A DNA stretch of 64,000 nt, taken from positions 62,001 through 126,000 of the forward strand of contig CAVOWW010000018.1 of assembly GCA_963700255.1 (NCBI GenBank), in the 5' to 3' direction. This document shows positions 24,753-33,816 of this stretch, one piece after another. Numbering within the stretch: position 1 is the first letter of the stretch; every line of letters begins with the position of its first letter. The translations under genes were made by a program, and so were the position numbers. The DNA is from UBA10649 sp963700255. Lineage in GTDB: Bacteria > Actinomycetota > Actinomycetes > S36-B12. Under the pieces are notes generated by a model. That model saw nothing but the letters and a program-made list of their open reading frames with translations, did not search any database and was not told the origin of the DNA.

Positions 24753-24770
24753 GGGGGCACTATTGCCCCC
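24753..24770. terminator. Short hairpin between zinc-ribbon and J-domain genes
   Basis: GGGGGCA-CTAT-TGCCCCC is a perfect 7-bp stem lying 82 nt after the zinc-ribbon stop and 27 nt before the next ATG. It could end the upstream transcript or fold in the leader of the J-domain gene. Confidence 0.45.
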
Positions 24771-24797
24771 TGACGGGCCGCGAGGGGAGGCAGGGCG

Positions 24798-25403
24798 ATG
24801 GGTCGCGAGGAGGCAGCGCAGCTGCTCGGCGTGCCGGTTGACGCTGGCCCCGAGACGGTTCGCCATGCCTGGCGGCTGTGGGCCCGCGTTGCCCACCCGG
24901 ACGTCGGCGGCGATCCGGCCCACTTCGCCCGGCTCGAGGAGGCTCGCCGAGTCCTTCAGCAGGGGCCACGGCCGATGCCCTTCGGGTCGGCGCCGCAGCC
25001 GCGAGCGCCGTGGTCGGCCGTTCTCCGTCGGCCGGCGCGACCGGTGGCCCTGATGCTCGCCGCCGTCGGCGTCGTCCTGCTTGCGGCCCTCCCCGCCGTC
25101 ACACCGGTGGCCTTCGGGATCAGTGCGATGGCCGCCGCGATCGCGTCCGCGGTGTGGGCGGGGTGGATGACCCGCGAGGTGCTGGGGGAGCGGGCGGATC
25201 ATGGTCACCGGATCTCCGCCCTGGCCCTCGCCTGGCTCCCGGTTGCCGCTGCGCAGGTGCTCCTCTCCGCGGGGGCCGGCGTCAGCCTCGTGCCTGTGCT
25301 CCCGCTGTTCGCCGTGCCGCTCGTCGTGGCCGTGGCCGCGGTCAATCCCGGCGCTGGACTGTGGCGTCCGGTCGGGGGTGGCGGAACAGCCTTCAGCCGC
25401 TGA
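24798..25403 (+). CDS. J-domain membrane protein
   Basis: Residues 1-50 form a short DnaJ-like domain with EEAAQLLGVPVDAG, VRHAWRLWARVAHPDVGGD (the HPD motif that stimulates Hsp70 ATPases) and ARLEEARRVLQQG. Four hydrophobic segments follow, at about 75-96, 100-118, 138-155 and 163-180. The combination would recruit DnaK to the membrane; the client is unknown. ATG 24798 follows GAGGGGAGGCAGGGCG. The end overlaps the convergent dehydrogenase by 11 nt. Confidence 0.7.
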   Translation: MGREEAAQLLGVPVDAGPETVRHAWRLWARVAHPDVGGDPAHFARLEEARRVLQQGPRPMPFGSAPQPRAPWSAVLRRPARPVALMLAAVGVVLLAALPAVTPVAFGISAMAAAIASAVWAGWMTREVLGERADHGHRISALALAWLPVAAAQVLLSAGAGVSLVPVLPLFAVPLVVAVAAVNPGAGLWRPVGGGGTAFSR

Positions 25404-26343
25404 TGCGTGCCACCAGTCGCCCCGCGATCCGGTGATGCTGCAGGTCGTCGAGCCCGGCAGGGATGTCGTCGAAGCCGATGACGTTCACCACCGGGTTCAC
25501 CTCCCCGGAGGCGAGGAGCGCGTAGATGGCGGCCACGTCGTCCTTCGTCCCTCCCGACGAGCCGAGCAGCTGCGCCTGCTTGTGGATGATGTCCATCGTG
25601 TCGAGGGTGATCTGCATGCGGGCCATGCCCACGACGACGACCCGGCCGTTCTTGCGGATCGCCTTCAGGGCACCTGCGGTCGTGGTGCCGTAGCCGGCGT
25701 AGTCGACGATGAGGTCGAAGCCCTGGCCCGACCACTCGAGGACGTCGCCCACGACTGACGCCGCTCCGATCTCGCGCGCCACCGGCCACACGGCCTCGTT
25801 GACCTCCGCGACGTGCACCTCGGCACCCCGCACGACGGCGACTCGCGCCCCGATCTGGCCGAGCCCGCCCAGGCCGATCACGCCGACCTTCATCCCCGGT
25901 CCGGCCTCGCCGCGCGTCACCATCGCGTGGTACGACGTCATGCCCGCGTCGGTGCCCAGCGCGGCCAGCTCGAACGTCAGGCCATCAGGCATCGGCACGA
26001 GATCATCGGCGAGGCAGCGATGCTGCTCGGTGAAGCCACCGTCGCGCACGTAGCCCGGCGCGCCATGCCCGTTGCTGGGACAGACGCCGACGCGGTCACC
26101 GATCCGGACGTCGGTGACGCCCGCACCGACGGCGCTCACGACGCCGGCGATCTCGTGCCCGATGACGACGGGGCGGTGGGGGATGTAGTCGAGCCAGGCG
26201 GGGTCCGTCATGGCACCGACGTCGGAGTGGCACAGGCCAGCGGCCCTGATGTCCAGCACGATCTCGCCTGGCCCCGGGGCGGGCGCCGGGATGTCGGCTC
26301 GCACGAGGGGCTCGTGCGTGGACGTGAACTGCCAGGCCTTCAT
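25393..26343 (-). CDS. Zinc-type alcohol dehydrogenase, structural-zinc lobe missing
   Basis: The 316-residue medium-chain dehydrogenase has catalytic-zinc ligands in AAGLCHSDVG and IGHEIAGVVSAVG, and an NAD(P) site GVIGLGGLGQIGARVA. The lobe that normally holds four closely spaced structural Cys residues is replaced by VCPSNGHGAPGYVRDGGF, so the structural zinc is absent, as in some bacterial members. It likely oxidises alcohols or reduces aldehydes with NAD(P). It stands alone and overlaps the convergent J-domain gene by 11 nt. Confidence 0.85.
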   Translation of the reverse strand: MKAWQFTSTHEPLVRADIPAPAPGPGEIVLDIRAAGLCHSDVGAMTDPAWLDYIPHRPVVIGHEIAGVVSAVGAGVTDVRIGDRVGVCPSNGHGAPGYVRDGGFTEQHRCLADDLVPMPDGLTFELAALGTDAGMTSYHAMVTRGEAGPGMKVGVIGLGGLGQIGARVAVVRGAEVHVAEVNEAVWPVAREIGAASVVGDVLEWSGQGFDLIVDYAGYGTTTAGALKAIRKNGRVVVVGMARMQITLDTMDIIHKQAQLLGSSGGTKDDVAAIYALLASGEVNPVVNVIGFDDIPAGLDDLQHHRIAGRLVARISG

Positions 26344-26384
26344 CGGGCTCCGTTCCTCGGCGGGCGGCCATCATTGCGTACGTA

Positions 26385-27977
26385 CTACCGCGCCTCGGCT
26401 CCTGCGCTCTCCTGGCCGCTGCGGTCGACGGCCGTCACGACGTACGTCACGTCATCCCGCTCACGGTCGTCCGACCAGGACATCTCCGAACCCGTGCGGC
26501 GCAGCGTCGCCACGAGGTTGCGCGCGTCGGCGAGGTCGCATGGCTCGGCACCTGTGCGTGGCACCCGGTACACGGCGAAGGTCGTCGCGCGCTCGTCAGC
26601 CGAGGTCCATCGGATGGTCGCGCCCGACTGGGTGGCATTCGCGACGGGGGCGGGCGCGCCGGCCCGGGGGTTGCCGATGACGGGGAGCAGAGCCGGGCGG
26701 GAGTACCACCGTCTGGCGAGCTGGGTGGTGGTGCCGCGGAGGTCGGACCGCAGATGCCGTGCGGAGAAGTAGATGGCGCCCTGCACCTCCGGGATCGTGG
26801 AGGTGAACCGGCGATGGCTGACGAGCACCTTCGGGTTGCGCCAGCGACGGTCGACGCTCGTCCCCGCGCGGTAGGACGCCTCTCCGATGAACAGGCCGAC
26901 TCGGTGCCCGTTCGCCCGGCTCACGGCGATCTCGTTGGCCCACCACGGCACGATGCGCTCGTAGTCGGCGATCGTGTAGCCGCGGGGCCAGTACACCTGG
27001 GGCACGACGTAGTCGATCCATCCCTCCCGCACCCAGCGGCGGACGTCGGCGTACAGGTCGTCGTAGGTCTCGACGCCGGCGCGGGTGTCACTGCCCGACG
27101 GGTCGGTGGACGAGTTGCGCCAGACGGCGAAGGGCGAGACGCCGAACTGCACCCACGGCTTCGTCGCGGCGATGCGATCGTGCAGGCCGGAGACCAGTGA
27201 GTCGATGTTGGCGCGACGCCAGTCGGCGCGGGTGGCGAAGCCGCCGCCGTGGGCGGCGAACGACGCCCCGTCGCGGAACGGCGCTCCGGATCCGGGGTAG
27301 GGGTAGAAGTAGTCATCGAAGTGGACGCCGTCGATGTCGTAGCGGCCGACCACGTCCATGATCAGGTCGGTGACGAACGACCGGACCTCAGGCAGTCCCG
27401 GGTCGTAGTAGAGGCGGCCGTCCTTGCGCACCACCCAGTCCGGGTTCTGTCGAGCGGGGTGGGTGGCGGCGAGGCCCTTGACGCTGCCGCTGTTGCTCAC
27501 CCGGAAGGGGTTGAACCACGCGTGCAGGGCCAGGTTGCGCTGGTGCGCCTCCGCGACGGCGAACGCGAGCGGGTCGTACCCCGGGTCCTGGCCCTGGGTC
27601 CCGGTGAGCCACCGCGACCAGGGCTCGTAGGTCGAGGGCCACATCGCGTCGGCGGTAGGCCGTACCTGCAGGACGACCGCGTTGAGGTTCAGCCGGACGG
27701 CGAGGTCGAGCCATCCGCGCAGCTCGGCCTGCTGACGGGCGACGCTCAGGCCGGGTCGGGAGGGCCAGTCGATGTTCTCCACGCTCGCGATCCACATGGC
27801 ACGGAAGTCGTGCTTGGCGAAGCGGGGCTCGACGGTGCAGGTGCCGGACGCCGGCAGGGGCACCGACGCTGCAGCGGATCGGGCCTGGACCTGCGGGGAC
27901 GTGACGAGGCCGGTGAGGAGGAGCGCGGCCAGCGCACAGGCGAGGAGGCGCAGGATCGCCGCCGGCGACCTGGTCAT
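26385..27977 (-). CDS. Secreted family-10-like glycosyl hydrolase (GHL10/DUF187) with FnIII-like tail
   Basis: A signal peptide (MTRSPAAILRLLACALAALLL...VQA) precedes the GHL10 catalytic region: FRAMWIASVENIDWPSRPGLS, LNAVVLQVRPTADAMWPS, GYDPLAFAVAEAHQRNLALHAWFNP, DYFYPYPGSGAPFRD and WIDYVVPQVYWPRGY. E. coli DigH (YddW) belongs here and cuts denuded peptidoglycan glycan strands. The last 100 residues resemble a fibronectin-III fold (ATQSGATIRWTSADER). Of several in-frame starts (28016, 27998, 27989), 27977 gives the best signal peptide. Probable role: cell-wall remodelling outside the membrane. Confidence 0.85.
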   Translation of the reverse strand: MTRSPAAILRLLACALAALLLTGLVTSPQVQARSAAASVPLPASGTCTVEPRFAKHDFRAMWIASVENIDWPSRPGLSVARQQAELRGWLDLAVRLNLNAVVLQVRPTADAMWPSTYEPWSRWLTGTQGQDPGYDPLAFAVAEAHQRNLALHAWFNPFRVSNSGSVKGLAATHPARQNPDWVVRKDGRLYYDPGLPEVRSFVTDLIMDVVGRYDIDGVHFDDYFYPYPGSGAPFRDGASFAAHGGGFATRADWRRANIDSLVSGLHDRIAATKPWVQFGVSPFAVWRNSSTDPSGSDTRAGVETYDDLYADVRRWVREGWIDYVVPQVYWPRGYTIADYERIVPWWANEIAVSRANGHRVGLFIGEASYRAGTSVDRRWRNPKVLVSHRRFTSTIPEVQGAIYFSARHLRSDLRGTTTQLARRWYSRPALLPVIGNPRAGAPAPVANATQSGATIRWTSADERATTFAVYRVPRTGAEPCDLADARNLVATLRRTGSEMSWSDDRERDDVTYVVTAVDRSGQESAGAEAR

Positions 27978-28052
27978 GAGCCCGCTCATCCCCGTCATCC
28001 GGGCAGGGTACGTCACGGAGGGACGAACGACCGCGTGCGCGGCCGCGCGTCC

Positions 28053-28589
28053 CTAGAGGTAGGGGCTGATCGAGCTGCCGTAGCCGGGGTACAGGGTCGG
28101 AGCGTCGTCGGACTGCTCGCCGCGCGACGCGAGGGGACCCAGCGGCAGCTCTCCCTGGCGGTAGGCGTCGGTCTTGGACTCCTCGAACAGCAGTCGGCCC
28201 CCGAACGCCTTCTGGATCTCGGGGCCGAACGTGTCGGTGGCCGCAGCGACGTTCTGGCAGGCGTAGAGGAAGTTGGCCGGCGTCACGTCGTCCGCCCAGA
28301 TCTCGGCCTCGATGATCACCTGCTGACCCACGTGGAAGGCGCGCGCGAAGTGGATGAAGCTGTTGATCTGGTTCAGGCGTGACATCAGGCCGGGGGAGTC
28401 CTGGACATCGGCGACAGCGACGCTGAACACCTGCACCCACGGGTTCGCCGCCGAGGCGATCACGCGCACGAAGAACTGCGCCCCATGGAAGTGGACCGGC
28501 AGGTCCCCGTCTGCATCCGGTTCGGGCCGCACGCCGGTGATCCGCTCGATGAGGTCGCGCACGTACGAGAAGGCGACGTCCGGTCGCAT
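28053..28589 (-). CDS. YbjN-domain protein
   Basis: The 178-residue protein shows the YbjN / tetratricopeptide-like sensor layout related to type III secretion chaperones: DVAFSYVRDLIERITG, FFVRVIASAANPWVQVFSVAVADV, LMSRLNQINSFIHFARAFHVG and PANFLYACQNVAAATDTFGPEIQKAFGG. The fold is thought to bind partner proteins. GAGGGGGACGCC is a good ribosome-binding site for ATG 28589. It sits between the DUF3048 lipoprotein and the GHL10 hydrolase on the same strand, with gaps of about 50-75 nt, so all three may share a transcript. Confidence 0.8.
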   Translation of the reverse strand: MRPDVAFSYVRDLIERITGVRPEPDADGDLPVHFHGAQFFVRVIASAANPWVQVFSVAVADVQDSPGLMSRLNQINSFIHFARAFHVGQQVIIEAEIWADDVTPANFLYACQNVAAATDTFGPEIQKAFGGRLLFEESKTDAYRQGELPLGPLASRGEQSDDAPTLYPGYGSSISPYL

Positions 28590-28636
28590 GGCGTCCCCCT
28601 CGCGCGCTCACCCGGGAGTGTCCCGGCAGGGCCAGC

Positions 28637-29998
28637 CTAGGAGGCGGCCTCGGCGGACGCAGCCGTGGAGGCAAGAGGAACGACGTCCGCGGTCGCCGGG
28701 GCCGAGGGCGCCGGGGCGGGCACGACAGTGGGCGTGGGCGTGGCAGACGGCCTGGGCTTGGTCGCCTTCGGCTTGGTCAGCGGCGTGATGGTGGCGGGGC
28801 GCTTCTTGTCGAGCAGGACGATCCACAGCTGGCCGGGCTTGAACGGCAGCGGCGAGCCGTCGCGGAGGGTGAACGTGGTGCCCGACCTGGCGTTCGGCCT
28901 GGTCCAGGTCGTCTTCCATACCCGGCCGTCGCGCAGCACCATCGCCGTGCCCGTCCCGATGGTCTCCGCGTGCGGGGTGTTGCCCCCGCCCTTGTCCCAG
29001 AACTGGGACTTCGTCTGCTTCACGTACTGGATCACGACGGTAGCCGCCCGCTGCCCGCCGCTCCACTCCTCGGCGCTCGCTGCCCGGCCGTTGAGGTCGA
29101 CCCGGTACTCGGCGTCCTTCCTGTCGTAGTCGAAGCCGGCCGAGGCGTAGCCCCACCTCATCGACGCGTCGGTCGCAGTGAGGCCGCCCTCGGGCACCTG
29201 CGCGTCGAACACGAAGCCCATGTCGCGGGCAGGCGTGGCCCTGGGCGCTCGATTGACCCCGGCCCGGCCGTCGAAGAACAGGTTGTAGGGGATGCGCCGG
29301 CCGCTGTCGCGGCTGTAGCCGCCGCCCGTGTAGGGGGAGACGTCGTAGAGGGAGGCGGCCTTGAGGTACGGGAACATCTTGCGCTGGGCGCCGGAGTATC
29401 CGAAGGCCGGCTTGCCGTACTGGGCGAAGAGGTCGATATCGGTGATCCGTGCCGATCGCACCGGTCCGATGCGCCGAGGAACGGTGCTGGAGAAGACGGC
29501 GGCCAGTCGCGTGATGCCGTACTCGACCTCCTCGATGTAGACGACGTCCGCGTCGATCAGGCCGGCATGCGGCTGTGCGTTGGGCGTGTTGTCGAGCTTC
29601 ACGACGAGCACCGGCTTGTAGCTCCCGATGGGCCGGCCGGTGAGCGGTGACATGCCGATCGGGTTCGCCGGGAGAGCCACGGCCGGGCGGTTGTCCGGGG
29701 CGGGCACCACGCCCGGCTTCCTGCGGGTGGGGCTCGGCGACGGGGTCGCCTCAGCGGACTCCGTGGGGGTGGCGGACGTGGTCGGCTCGGCGGACAGCGT
29801 CGGGGATGGCGAGGCGAGCGGCGAGGGGAGCGGCGAGACGGATGCCGACCCGCTCGGCGACGGGCTCGGTACCGCCGACCCGGTCGCGCCGCCCGTGCCG
29901 GCAGTCGACGGGGCCGGCGAGCCGACCGGTGTCGTCGTGCACGCGGCGAGGACGCCCGTGCACAGCAGTGCACCGAGGGCGATCACCGAGCGTCTCAC
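28637..29998 (-). CDS. DUF3048 (YerB-like) lipoprotein
   Basis: GTG 29998 starts a lipoprotein signal peptide (SVIALGALLCTGVLAAC) with lipobox Cys near residue 21. About 80 residues of Pro/Ser/Thr-rich linker follow, then the DUF3048 domains: PVLVVKLDNTPNAQPHAGLIDADVVYIEEVEYGITRLAAVFSS and YDVSPYTGGGYSRDSGRRIPYNLFF (read in pieces). The tail is Pro/Ala-rich with a basic segment. YerB-type proteins sit on the outer face of the membrane and have no confirmed reaction. It is divergent from a 30-residue membrane peptide across 111 nt. Confidence 0.85.
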   Translation of the reverse strand: MRRSVIALGALLCTGVLAACTTTPVGSPAPSTAGTGGATGSAVPSPSPSGSASVSPLPSPLASPSPTLSAEPTTSATPTESAEATPSPSPTRRKPGVVPAPDNRPAVALPANPIGMSPLTGRPIGSYKPVLVVKLDNTPNAQPHAGLIDADVVYIEEVEYGITRLAAVFSSTVPRRIGPVRSARITDIDLFAQYGKPAFGYSGAQRKMFPYLKAASLYDVSPYTGGGYSRDSGRRIPYNLFFDGRAGVNRAPRATPARDMGFVFDAQVPEGGLTATDASMRWGYASAGFDYDRKDAEYRVDLNGRAASAEEWSGGQRAATVVIQYVKQTKSQFWDKGGGNTPHAETIGTGTAMVLRDGRVWKTTWTRPNARSGTTFTLRDGSPLPFKPGQLWIVLLDKKRPATITPLTKPKATKPRPSATPTPTVVPAPAPSAPATADVVPLASTAASAEAAS

Positions 29999-30109
29999 CT
30001 CGTCAGGGTAAGCGTCCCTGGGCCTTCCGCCCGCGCACCCCGCGCCGAGTCTGACCAGCACCCCCGGGCTGATGTGGCCGATCGCTGCGTCGTCGGGGAC
30101 AATCAGGCC

Positions 30110-30202
30110 ATGGCCTTCTTCCGCTCCCGCACGCTGCTCGTCACCGTCGGCGTGATCACCGTCGTCGCCCTGTCCATGTCCATGGCGGTCATGTTCATCT
30201 AG
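30110..30202 (+). CDS. 30-residue membrane peptide
   Basis: MAFFRSRTLLVTVGVI followed by TVVALSMSMAVMFI is a basic tip and one long hydrophobic helix, a typical small membrane peptide of actinobacteria. No clear Shine-Dalgarno is seen. GACAAT at 30098-30103 could be a -10 box for a leaderless transcript, but no matching -35 is obvious. It is divergent from the DUF3048 lipoprotein, and 40 nt precede the nitroreductase-like gene. Confidence 0.5.
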   Translation: MAFFRSRTLLVTVGVITVVALSMSMAVMFI

Positions 30203-30242
30203 CCCGAGGCCGAGGGGCGTCATCGCCCCTGAAGGAGGAGTT

Positions 30243-30683
30243 GTGCCGATCGTCGGCCAGTACGAGCCCAGCACGTCTTCATGGGTGGCCGATCAGGTCG
30301 CCGAGTACGAGGCGTCCGGTGGCACCCGTGCCGGCACGCTGAGCGACACCGGGATCCCGGTGATCATCGTGACGATGATGGGCGCGAAGAGCGGCAACGT
30401 CCGCAAGATCGCGCTGATGCGGGTCGAGTACGCGGGCGAGTACCTGCTGGTGGCCAGCAAGGGCGGCCATCCTGAGAATCCGGGCTGGTATGCCAACCTG
30501 GTGGCCGACCCCCACGTCATGATCCAGGACGGTCCGGAGCCGCATGACTTCGTCGTGCGGGAGCTCGACGGCGACGAGCGCCGGCTGTGGTGGGACCGCG
30601 CCGTGGCGGTGTTCGCCCCGTATGCGGAGTACGCCGAGAGGGCGGGCCGGGTCATCCCCGTGCTCCTGGCCACGCCGGCCTGA
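30243..30683 (+). CDS. F420H2-dependent deazaflavin oxidoreductase (Ddn family)
   Basis: The 146-residue split-barrel protein follows the Ddn/nitroreductase-family pattern: SWVADQVAEYEASGG, PVIIVTMMGAKSGNVRKIALMRVEYAGEYLLVASKGG and NPGWYANLVADPHVMIQDG. The KSG..R segment binds the phosphate tail of F420. Mycobacterial Ddn proteins activate nitroimidazoles and reduce quinones with F420H2. GTG 30243 follows GAAGGAGGAG. The close family match makes F420 use in this organism likely. Confidence 0.85.
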   Translation: MPIVGQYEPSTSSWVADQVAEYEASGGTRAGTLSDTGIPVIIVTMMGAKSGNVRKIALMRVEYAGEYLLVASKGGHPENPGWYANLVADPHVMIQDGPEPHDFVVRELDGDERRLWWDRAVAVFAPYAEYAERAGRVIPVLLATPA

Positions 30684-30790
30684 GTGCCGCGCTCCCAGGC
30701 CTTACCCGACCTTTACCGACCGGGGTTGACCTCGCCCGCGAATGAGCAGATGGTGGAGGTACTCGCCCGGCGACTGGATGGAGACGTGCC

Positions 30791-31402
30791 ATGAAGACCC
30801 TCGGACGGATTGCTGGAGCAGCTGCCGCCAGCCTCGCCCTGGTGCTGGCCCCGATGGGGGTGGCCTCGGCCGCCAGCGTGACTGCGGCGCCGGTAGACCG
30901 GCGCGACGACGACCGCGTCTCGGTCACTCTCACGGACGTGCAGCGGACGGCAGTCCTGGGGGCGCGCTCCGCGTACCTCACGACGGCCGCGGGCATCCGC
31001 ACGACGTACCTCGACGCGGTCGAGGGTGCCCTCAAGGCCTCTCGAGCGACCACTCAGCCGGCCGGCCTGGCCTACGAGGTCGCGAAGGACGCCTATGCGT
31101 TCACTCGTGCCACGGGTGGTGACGCGACGGCGGCGAAGACCGCGCTCGACAACGCAGCGGCGGCCTACAAGACCGCGCTCCAGACCGCCCGCACGGCCGC
31201 CCGGACCACGGTCGATGCAGCCAGGACCACTGCCCGCACTGGGCTGGAGAAGGCTCGCTCCGACTACGCAGCCGCGGTGAACGCCGCCGTGCCGAACGCA
31301 CCTCAGTCCCTGCTCGTTCCCCCGGGTCGCGGCAAGAGCTGGATCAGCCAGGGATTCGGGAAGGACTTCGGGCTGGGCGGGGATCGGGGCGCTCGCCGCT
31401 GA
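30791..31402 (+). CDS. Secreted Ala-rich helical protein
   Basis: A signal peptide (RIAGAAAASLALVLAPMGVASAAS) is followed by about 150 residues of Ala/Thr/Arg-rich helix (AKDAYAFTRATGGDATAAKTALDNAAAAYKTALQTA in parts), probably a long helical bundle or coiled coil, and a C-terminal GKSWISQGFG segment. Function unknown. A similar signal-plus-helix protein is encoded at 50560-51132, and the two could be distant relatives. The last 59 bases overlap the PAP2 gene on the opposite strand. Confidence 0.6.
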   Translation: MKTLGRIAGAAAASLALVLAPMGVASAASVTAAPVDRRDDDRVSVTLTDVQRTAVLGARSAYLTTAAGIRTTYLDAVEGALKASRATTQPAGLAYEVAKDAYAFTRATGGDATAAKTALDNAAAAYKTALQTARTAARTTVDAARTTARTGLEKARSDYAAAVNAAVPNAPQSLLVPPGRGKSWISQGFGKDFGLGGDRGARR

Positions 31403-32210
31403 CCTGATGAGGGCGCTGCGACGGGAACAGCATCGTGATGCCCACCGCGACACCTAGCAGCAGTACTGACGCCACGCCGTCGATGATGAAGTGGTTGCCC
31501 GTCACGACGACCACCCACATCGTCGTGAACGGGTAGACCAGCGCGATCCACCGCCAGGGGCTCCGAGCCGCCACGATGATGATCATGGCCACGGCGGAAG
31601 CCCACGCGATGTGGACCGAGGGCATCGCCGCGTACTCGTTCGCGCCAGCCACGAGCGCATAGACCGAGCGTCCGTTCTCCTTCGCGGTGTCGACGATGCC
31701 GAGGACGGGCAGCAGCCGTGGGGGAGCCACGGGGATGAACTGGAAGGCCAGGCACATCCCCGTGAGGAGCACGACGGTCGTGCGCGCGAATGCCCACGAC
31801 TCGCGCCGGAAGAGCAGCACCCACAGGAGGGTGATGACGAAGACGGGGATGTGCAGCGACGTGTAGTAGACGTCCGCAAGGTAGACCAGCTGGTCGTTGC
31901 CCAGCGCCAGCTGCTGGATCGCCGCCTCGCTCGGCCAGCCGAGCATTGCCTCGAGGTCGGCAAGCCACAAACCGGCAGCATCGGCCCGCTCGAGTCCGCC
32001 GAGCGACATTCCGCCGATGTACTGCCATGCGGCGTAGAGCCCCAGCACCAGTGCCGCCTCACGCGTCACGACCGCTGCCGACTCGAGTCTGGGCCGGCTG
32101 CGCGTCGAACGTCGCCTGGTGATCTCCAGCACGACGGCAGCCGTGGCCAGGATGAGCCCGAGCACGATGGCCTGGCGCCAGGTCAGCCAGCCGAGCTCGG
32201 GGAGGTCCAC
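31344..32210 (-). CDS. PAP2-superfamily membrane phosphatase (Aur1/Ipt1-like)
   Basis: The 288-residue protein has about six membrane spans and the PAP2 catalytic motifs AMPSVHIAWASAV and VVTGNHFIIDGVASVLLLG, both on the outer side of the membrane in this family. PAP2_3 members act on lipid phosphates or as phosphotransferases for inositol- or glycan-lipids. An early APPRLLPVLGIVDT segment fits the first PAP2 motif. The C-terminal tail is Pro/Arg-rich. It overlaps the secreted protein gene by 59 nt on the opposite strand and lies 25 nt after the patatin-like gene, so the two lipid-active enzymes may be co-transcribed. Confidence 0.8.
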   Translation of the reverse strand: MDLPELGWLTWRQAIVLGLILATAAVVLEITRRRSTRSRPRLESAAVVTREAALVLGLYAAWQYIGGMSLGGLERADAAGLWLADLEAMLGWPSEAAIQQLALGNDQLVYLADVYYTSLHIPVFVITLLWVLLFRRESWAFARTTVVLLTGMCLAFQFIPVAPPRLLPVLGIVDTAKENGRSVYALVAGANEYAAMPSVHIAWASAVAMIIIVAARSPWRWIALVYPFTTMWVVVVTGNHFIIDGVASVLLLGVAVGITMLFPSQRPHQVSGERPDPRPARSPSRIPG

Positions 32211-32235
32211 GCGCTCACGTTAGGCGAGAGCAGGG

Positions 32236-33075
32236 TCAGGGTCTGCTCTCGACGGCCTCGAGCGCCTCACGTGCCCGCTGCTGGCCGATCTCGATCAGCT
32301 CGCCGGCACGATGGAAGTCGAGGGTTCCGGCGGCGTCCTGCGGCACCTCGATCAGCACGTCGGGCGGGTAGCCCGACATCCGGAACCCCGTGATCAGGCG
32401 CTGCATGGACTCGAGCGCCATCTCGACGACGTCGACGGTTCGCAGCCCCAGCGGGATCCGGGCCGCGGACCCCGGCACCCTCGGTGACAGCTTGGCGGTC
32501 GGGACGGTGGCTGGCTCCATGCGGGCGCCGGCCAACGACACCGCAACGACGAGGTCGGCCCGCGCAGACGTCAGGGGTGTGATCGGCAGGGTGTTGAGCA
32601 GGCCGCCGTCAGCGAGGAGTCGCCCATCCACGACGACGGGGGCGATGGCGCTCGGAATGGCGATGGACGCGCGCAGCGCGGCCTCGACCGGTCCGTCCTG
32701 GAACCACACCTCGCGCTGGGCGATCAGGTCCGTGGCGACCGCGGTGAAGGGGATCGGCAGGTCCTCGATGCGGGCTCCGTCGAGGAGGTCGCGGACCACC
32801 GCCATCACCTTCTCGGCCTTGATGAGCCCGGGAGCCTTGATCGACGGGTCGAGCAGCCGGATCACGTCGCGCTGGCTCAGGCCGGTGACCCAGTCGGTGT
32901 AGGCGTCGAGCTTCCCGGCGCTGTAGAGGCCGCCGATGACCGCGCCCATGGACGTGCCGGCGACGGCAACGACCTCGTACCCGCGGGCCTCGAGCTCACG
33001 GAGGACGCCGATGTGCGCGTAGCCGCGCGCTCCGCCGCCGCCCAGGGCGAGGGCCACGCGGGTGCCAGGGGTCAC
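32236..33075 (-). CDS. Patatin-like phospholipase
   Basis: The 279-residue protein has the patatin signature: LALGGGGARGYAHIGVLRELEARG (oxyanion hole), VAGTSMGAVIGGLYSAG (Ser of GTSMG) and LLADGGLLNTLPITPL (Asp of DGG). It should hydrolyse acyl esters with a Ser-Asp dyad and resembles RssA/YchK proteins. GTG 33075 is chosen; GTG 33084 is an alternative. It sits just upstream of the PAP2 gene on the same strand and is divergent from the DUF1269 gene. Confidence 0.85.
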   Translation of the reverse strand: MTPGTRVALALGGGGARGYAHIGVLRELEARGYEVVAVAGTSMGAVIGGLYSAGKLDAYTDWVTGLSQRDVIRLLDPSIKAPGLIKAEKVMAVVRDLLDGARIEDLPIPFTAVATDLIAQREVWFQDGPVEAALRASIAIPSAIAPVVVDGRLLADGGLLNTLPITPLTSARADLVVAVSLAGARMEPATVPTAKLSPRVPGSAARIPLGLRTVDVVEMALESMQRLITGFRMSGYPPDVLIEVPQDAAGTLDFHRAGELIEIGQQRAREALEAVESRP

Positions 33076-33189
33076 GGACCCCACGGTAGCCCTCCGTTCA
33101 GCCGTCGGACCGATGCTGGATGGCGGGCCGTCACCGGGTGCGGGTGGCCGAGGACCTACGGTGGAGTCCCCACACACCAAGGAGAACGC

Positions 33190-33801
33190 ATGACTGAGGA
33201 CGCAACCACCACACCCGCTGCCGACGATCTCGAGGCCGAGGTGGTGGCCGTCAGCGACGGCGCCTACGCGCTCATCGTCGCCGATTTCAACGACGTCGAC
33301 GCCGCCTGGGAGGCCTACGAGCTGCTCAAGTCCGTCGAGGACGGCCAGCATCTCGAGATCGAGAGCGTCGTCGTCGTCAAGTGCGACGCGGACGGGGCGA
33401 TCGAGGTCCAGAAGGCGACCGACCACAGCACCCGCCGCGGCCTGGGCTGGGGCGTCGTCGGCGGTGTCGTGCTCGGCGTGATCTTCCCGCCGTCGATCAT
33501 CGCCAGCGCGGCCGTGCTGGGCGCCGGTGGCGCTGCCATCGGCAAGGCTCGCGAGCTGCACCACCGCACCGAGCTCGCCGACGAGCTGGCCGGCGCTCTC
33601 GACCCGGGCCACTCGGGCATCATCGCCCTCGTCTCGGATCCGGCCGTGGTCGAGATCCGCAAGGCGCTGGAGAAGGCCAACCGCGTCGTCGAGCACGCTG
33701 TCGACAAGGTCGTGGCGGCTGACATCAAGGCCGCGGCCAAGGAGGCCGAGGCTGAGGAGAAGGCCGAGGAGAAGGCCGAGGAGAAGGCCGACAACGCCTG
33801 A
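33190..33801 (+). CDS. DUF1269 membrane-associated protein with EEKA repeats
   Basis: The 203-residue protein has YALIVADFNDVDAAWEAYELLKSVE, a glycine-rich hydrophobic hairpin (RRGLGWGVVGGVVLGVIFPPSIIASAAVLGAGG in parts) and SGIIALVSDPAVVEIRKALEKANRVV, the DUF1269 pattern of proteins linked to envelope stress. The C-terminus is a tandem repeat of EEKA (codons GAGGAGAAGGCC), a likely unstable tract. AGGAGAACGC precedes ATG 33190. A strong terminator follows at 33817. Role unknown. Confidence 0.8.
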   Translation: MTEDATTTPAADDLEAEVVAVSDGAYALIVADFNDVDAAWEAYELLKSVEDGQHLEIESVVVVKCDADGAIEVQKATDHSTRRGLGWGVVGGVVLGVIFPPSIIASAAVLGAGGAAIGKARELHHRTELADELAGALDPGHSGIIALVSDPAVVEIRKALEKANRVVEHAVDKVVAADIKAAAKEAEAEEKAEEKAEEKADNA

Positions 33802-33816
33802 TCAGCTCGAACGCTC

